Shown here in pieces: positions 15,458-15,996 of a stretch of DNA of 15,996 bases (positions within the stretch are counted from its first letter, which is position 1; each line of letters opens with the position of its first letter). This stretch comes from PBB1 sp031380885 (lineage in GTDB: Bacteria > Pseudomonadota > Gammaproteobacteria > Burkholderiales > Burkholderiaceae_C). The position numbers were made by a program, and so were the translations under genes. The stretch lies in NCBI GenBank assembly GCA_031380885.1, contig JANMXL010000186.1, positions 1 through 15,996 on the forward strand. The letters run 5' to 3'. The notes under the pieces were generated by a model that was given only the letters and a program-made list of their open reading frames with translations, ran no database searches and had not been told where the DNA came from.

Positions 15458-15996
15458 ATGCTGACATCACTCGAAATTTGTGCCGGCGCGGGCGGTCAGG
15501 CCATCGGCTTGGAAGCTGCCGGATTCGAGCACAGCGCCTTGGTCGAGCTTGACCATGGCGCCTGTCAAACGCTGCGCTTCAACCGACCGACATGGAATGT
15601 GGTTGAAGGTGATGTGCGGGCGTTTTCCGCTGCGGCGTACCGGGGCATCGACCTGCTGGCCGGTGGGGTGCCGTGCCCCCCGTTTTCGGTTGCGGGCAAG
15701 CAGCTCGGCCCCGACGATGAGCGTGATTTATTCCCCGAAGCGCTGCGCTTGGTGGGCGAGGCCCGCCCGGCGGCGGTGATGTTGGAAAACGTGCGTGGTC
15801 TGCTCGGCCCCGCCTTTGCGGACTATCGCGCGCAGATCGACGCCCAGCTCTCGAAGCTGGGCTACATCGCCCAATGGAAGCTGCTGCATGCGTCGGATTT
15901 CGGGGTGCCGCAGTTGCGTCCGCGCGTGATCTGCGTTGCACTCAAATCGGCGGCGGCGGCCCATTTCGTCTGGCCGGTGGGCAGCGCGCACAAGAC
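15458..15996 (+). CDS. DNA (cytosine-5) methyltransferase, 5' part (3' end outside window)
   Basis: This enzyme puts a methyl group from S-adenosylmethionine on C5 of cytosine in a target DNA sequence. The 179 residues present hold the ordered family motifs: motif I EICAGAGGQAIGLEAAGFEH at residues 6-25 (AdoMet binding), motif IV GGVPCPPFSVAGKQLG at 69-84 with catalytic Cys73, motif VI MLENVRG at 108-114 (Glu110 activates the base), and motif VIII QLRPRV at 151-156. The target-recognition region and motifs IX-X lie beyond the edge. A good ribosome binding site, AGGGG, precedes the ATG by seven bases. Codon use is less GC-biased than in neighbours, including a TTA leucine at 15728-15730 and many TTG, CGT and GAT codons, which suggests horizontal transfer. 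It may be part of a restriction-modification or other defence module, or an orphan; the partner cannot be seen. Confidence 0.95.
   Translation, partial: MLTSLEICAGAGGQAIGLEAAGFEHSALVELDHGACQTLRFNRPTWNVVEGDVRAFSAAAYRGIDLLAGGVPCPPFSVAGKQLGPDDERDLFPEALRLVGEARPAAVMLENVRGLLGPAFADYRAQIDAQLSKLGYIAQWKLLHASDFGVPQLRPRVICVALKSAAAAHFVWPVGSAHK

Overview
The window is a GC-rich (roughly two-thirds G+C by eye), gene-dense chromosomal segment. Its content points to a betaproteobacterium of the order Burkholderiales, probably the Leptothrix/Rubrivivax/Ideonella neighbourhood. The pyk-fba-purC order, an rpe gene followed by a gph remnant, a 393-residue GcdH and a 257-residue Fpr all fit that group. This placement is an inference from gene order and protein character; no database was searched.

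Layout. Bases 1-6125 (+ strand) are a tightly packed metabolic run: the 3' two-thirds of pyruvate kinase (pyk), class II fructose-bisphosphate aldolase (fba), SAICAR synthase (purC), a TPR-like protein that overlaps purC by four bases (ATGA), and a fused PabB-PabC protein for 4-aminobenzoate synthesis. Bases 6291-10506 are a signalling and accessory stretch: a 93-residue orphan, a degenerate GGDEF protein in an apparent operon with a secreted protein (both -), a divergent canonical GAF-GGDEF diguanylate cyclase (+), a 96-residue orphan (-), and an unusual zinc-ribbon/pseudo-receiver protein (-). Bases 10550-11384 (-) hold rpe and, behind it, only the first 37 codons of a gph-like phosphatase gene. 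Bases 11524-14495 (-) carry a lipid A phosphoethanolamine transferase of the EptA/MCR fold and glutaryl-CoA dehydrogenase. Fpr, a ferredoxin-NADP+ reductase, diverges from gcdH. The right edge cuts a C5-cytosine DNA methyltransferase whose promoter region resembles a LexA-repressed (SOS) promoter.

How the parts fit. pyk, fba and rpe are central carbon enzymes (glycolysis/gluconeogenesis and the pentose phosphate or Calvin cycle). purC feeds purine synthesis and PabBC feeds folate synthesis, which supplies one-carbon units to purines. The two GGDEF proteins flank a secreted protein: one has intact catalytic and inhibitory motifs, the other has lost catalytic residues but kept the c-di-GMP-binding I-site, so an enzyme/receptor pair is possible. 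A similar loss of catalytic residues is seen in the pseudo-receiver protein.

The observations most worth a second look are the SOS-like promoter on the edge methyltransferase (possible start of a defence or mobile island), the truncated gph abutting the zinc-ribbon/pseudo-receiver gene, the two degenerate signalling domains, and a 12-codon upstream ORF that overlaps the fpr start codon. No tRNA, rRNA, CRISPR array or insertion sequence was seen. No gene-free stretch exceeds 300 bases.
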